This document shows positions 28,990 to 30,564 of a DNA stretch of 30,564 bases, in pieces. The notes beneath the pieces are model-generated. The model was not told the origin of the DNA. It did no database searches and saw nothing but the letters and a program-made list of their open reading frames with translations. Source of the stretch: Saccoglossus kowalevskii (lineage: Eukaryota; Hemichordata; Enteropneusta; Harrimaniidae). The DNA lies in NCBI RefSeq assembly GCF_000003605.2, contig NW_003129878.1, positions 44,179 through 74,742 on the forward strand, in the 5' to 3' direction. The translations under genes were made by a program, and so were the position numbers. Numbering within the stretch: the first letter of the stretch is position 1; each line of letters begins with the position of its first letter.

Positions 28990-30564
28990 ACCGATGATGA
29001 ACGCATTCACTTTAGTAAAACACTTAGCGTCATGGAGCAAACGCATTCATTATAATTTGAACACTATAATCCGTGTAAATTCAATACTCTAATGCAATAT
29101 ACATTATACCCAAATGATATTCTGATAGCTTTTTTACATCGTGAACAAAATCTAAGGTTGCTCAATGAGCATAGATATAACGTGGGTAACTTTGAGTAAG
29201 TTTACTACTTGCGTTTTATCGTATGTTATCATACATTGGATTTGCGTGGTTGGTATAATACACAAATGGGTAAACATTACTGGTACGTACTCATAAATGT
29301 CAGTGTATGCGTATCTGCTTCGTTGATTTCGCCCAACAAATAAACTCGTGTGTAAATTGCCCACATGCTCGTTCTGTCATAAGCAATAGACTATTAATTA
29401 ATTAACAGTAATCTATCATCATGTATTAGATGGTATACTTGTATCAATAGACCTTGGGCTAGGACGATTGATAAACATCTACGCAATCAGTGTACGAATA
29501 TATCACATCTCACGCCAAAACTAGCTTGATATTTTACATGACGCAATGTATTTTCACACTCGCATGGGTTGAAATACAGCGCCCATATATCGACGCAATG
29601 TATGTGTGTGTTTTCAGTTAACTGAATCTCATCAACTGATCAGTGATTACACCAACTTTTTGCTGACGTATTCTAGATTTGTTAACAATTAAACTGTAAC
29701 CTCGTGTGATGTACTTTTCGCGATCCGTCTTGTCAGCAAACTATTCTATAAAAGATTCGATTGTTTTCCCCTTCATTGAACAGAGGATCGCTGACGCAGG
29801 TTCATCTTGAAAGAGAAAACAATATACGACTGTTGTTCTTTTAGGTCACCAGTTATCAGGGTGTCGTCTTCCCATTCAACGCATGCACTGACGTATACAA
29901 GGCTGAGTTATTGTTCATTATAGACGAAGGAGTGGAATGGTAACAATTGCCCGTTATCTTTTAGACCTGTTTGTGTCAATAGGCACCGTGATGTCGTTCA
30001 GTAAACAACAGCGTGTTTACCTCTGTCGTCGCCTTTATCGCGGTGGAGACGTGAGTTTATATTATCACAGCTTGCTATGTTTGCAGGTTAATGACAGATG
30101 CTGCTAAATAAAAAAGATTATTAAACATAAACTATTATGAATAACAAAAAAACGTCTCGATGGGTACTTTAACCGTGAACATTTTATGTATCAGGCAATT
30201 CCGTTGATTATCCACCGCTCAGTATTACTAACACTGTCTTTACTGATTTTTTCCCCCGTGTGTTGGCATACTTTGAAAGATATAATGATCACCGCTATTG
30301 TTTGATTAAAATATAAAACAAAAAATACTGAAATTAGCCGAAAGTTTGGCACAAGTTTGCCTATTGCGACCATTAAAATCACGCATTCCTATAAAGTAAA
30401 AAAAAGTGTTTATTATTTCGATCGTAAATTGGATGGCTTTCTTCAAGACCGCTATATAACTGAGCGCATCATTTGTCCTTTACAATAGAATCCCATTGTC
30501 ATACATTGAAGGCCTGATACAGGCTATTTAACGCGGAACAATAACGGGATAGCGTATTGTCAAA
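28990..30564. other. Intergenic region, no recognised gene
   Basis: AT-rich sequence with only short chance frames. One short frame at 29991-30050 begins MSFSKQQRVYLC and abuts GTGAGT, but nothing around it supports an exon. No repeats or RNA genes seen. Confidence 0.5.

Noticed and set aside
29991-30050. Short plus-strand frame starting MSFSKQQRVYLC before a GTGAGT donor
   Set aside because: No matching downstream exon, no polyA or promoter evidence, and too short to judge.

Overview
This window is animal nuclear DNA. It has no operons or bacterial signals; genes are split into many short exons with GT..AG introns in AT-rich sequence, and there is an intronic satellite array and an assembly gap (N at 10846-11507). 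The gene families (a giant multi-EC cadherin and a CASPR/neurexin-IV-type fibrinogen-like protein) fit a metazoan, most likely a marine invertebrate. The species cannot be named from the window.

Layout: nearly the whole window is one minus-strand gene, about 25 kb from start codon to stop (28284 to 3187). I could join 32 visible coding exons. Intron phases agree at every visible junction except one (exon 5/6), and the exon interrupted by the N gap cannot be checked. The product is a giant type I cadherin with about 3,860 visible residues: a signal peptide, about 33 extracellular cadherin (EC) repeats counting the gap, a membrane-adjacent domain of the Cdh23/Pcdh15 type, one transmembrane helix, and a basic tail of about 180 residues ending in a WW-like motif and the residues AWSF.

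Some 1.5 kb beyond its 3' end, a second minus-strand gene begins at 1617 and runs off the left edge: a signal peptide followed by a CASPR-like fibrinogen domain. To the right of the cadherin, on the plus strand and head-to-head with it, lies a candidate small membrane protein (28541-28960) with a poly(A) signal just after its stop. The rest (1618-2700, 28990-30564 and the introns) shows no confident genes.

What stands out: (1) from about EC6 to EC27 the inter-repeat linkers alternate strictly between the canonical calcium type (DxNDN) and a degenerate type (xxNEYTP-like), and a putative intra-repeat disulfide recurs in the even-numbered repeats, so the ectodomain appears built from a duplicated two-EC unit with a predicted flexible joint at every second linker; (2) one 3.85-kb intron is almost entirely a 40-bp satellite with an 80-bp A/B higher-order structure; (3) one exon junction is out of frame by one base. 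Both recognised minus-strand genes encode cell-surface or secreted proteins, but nothing shows that they act together.
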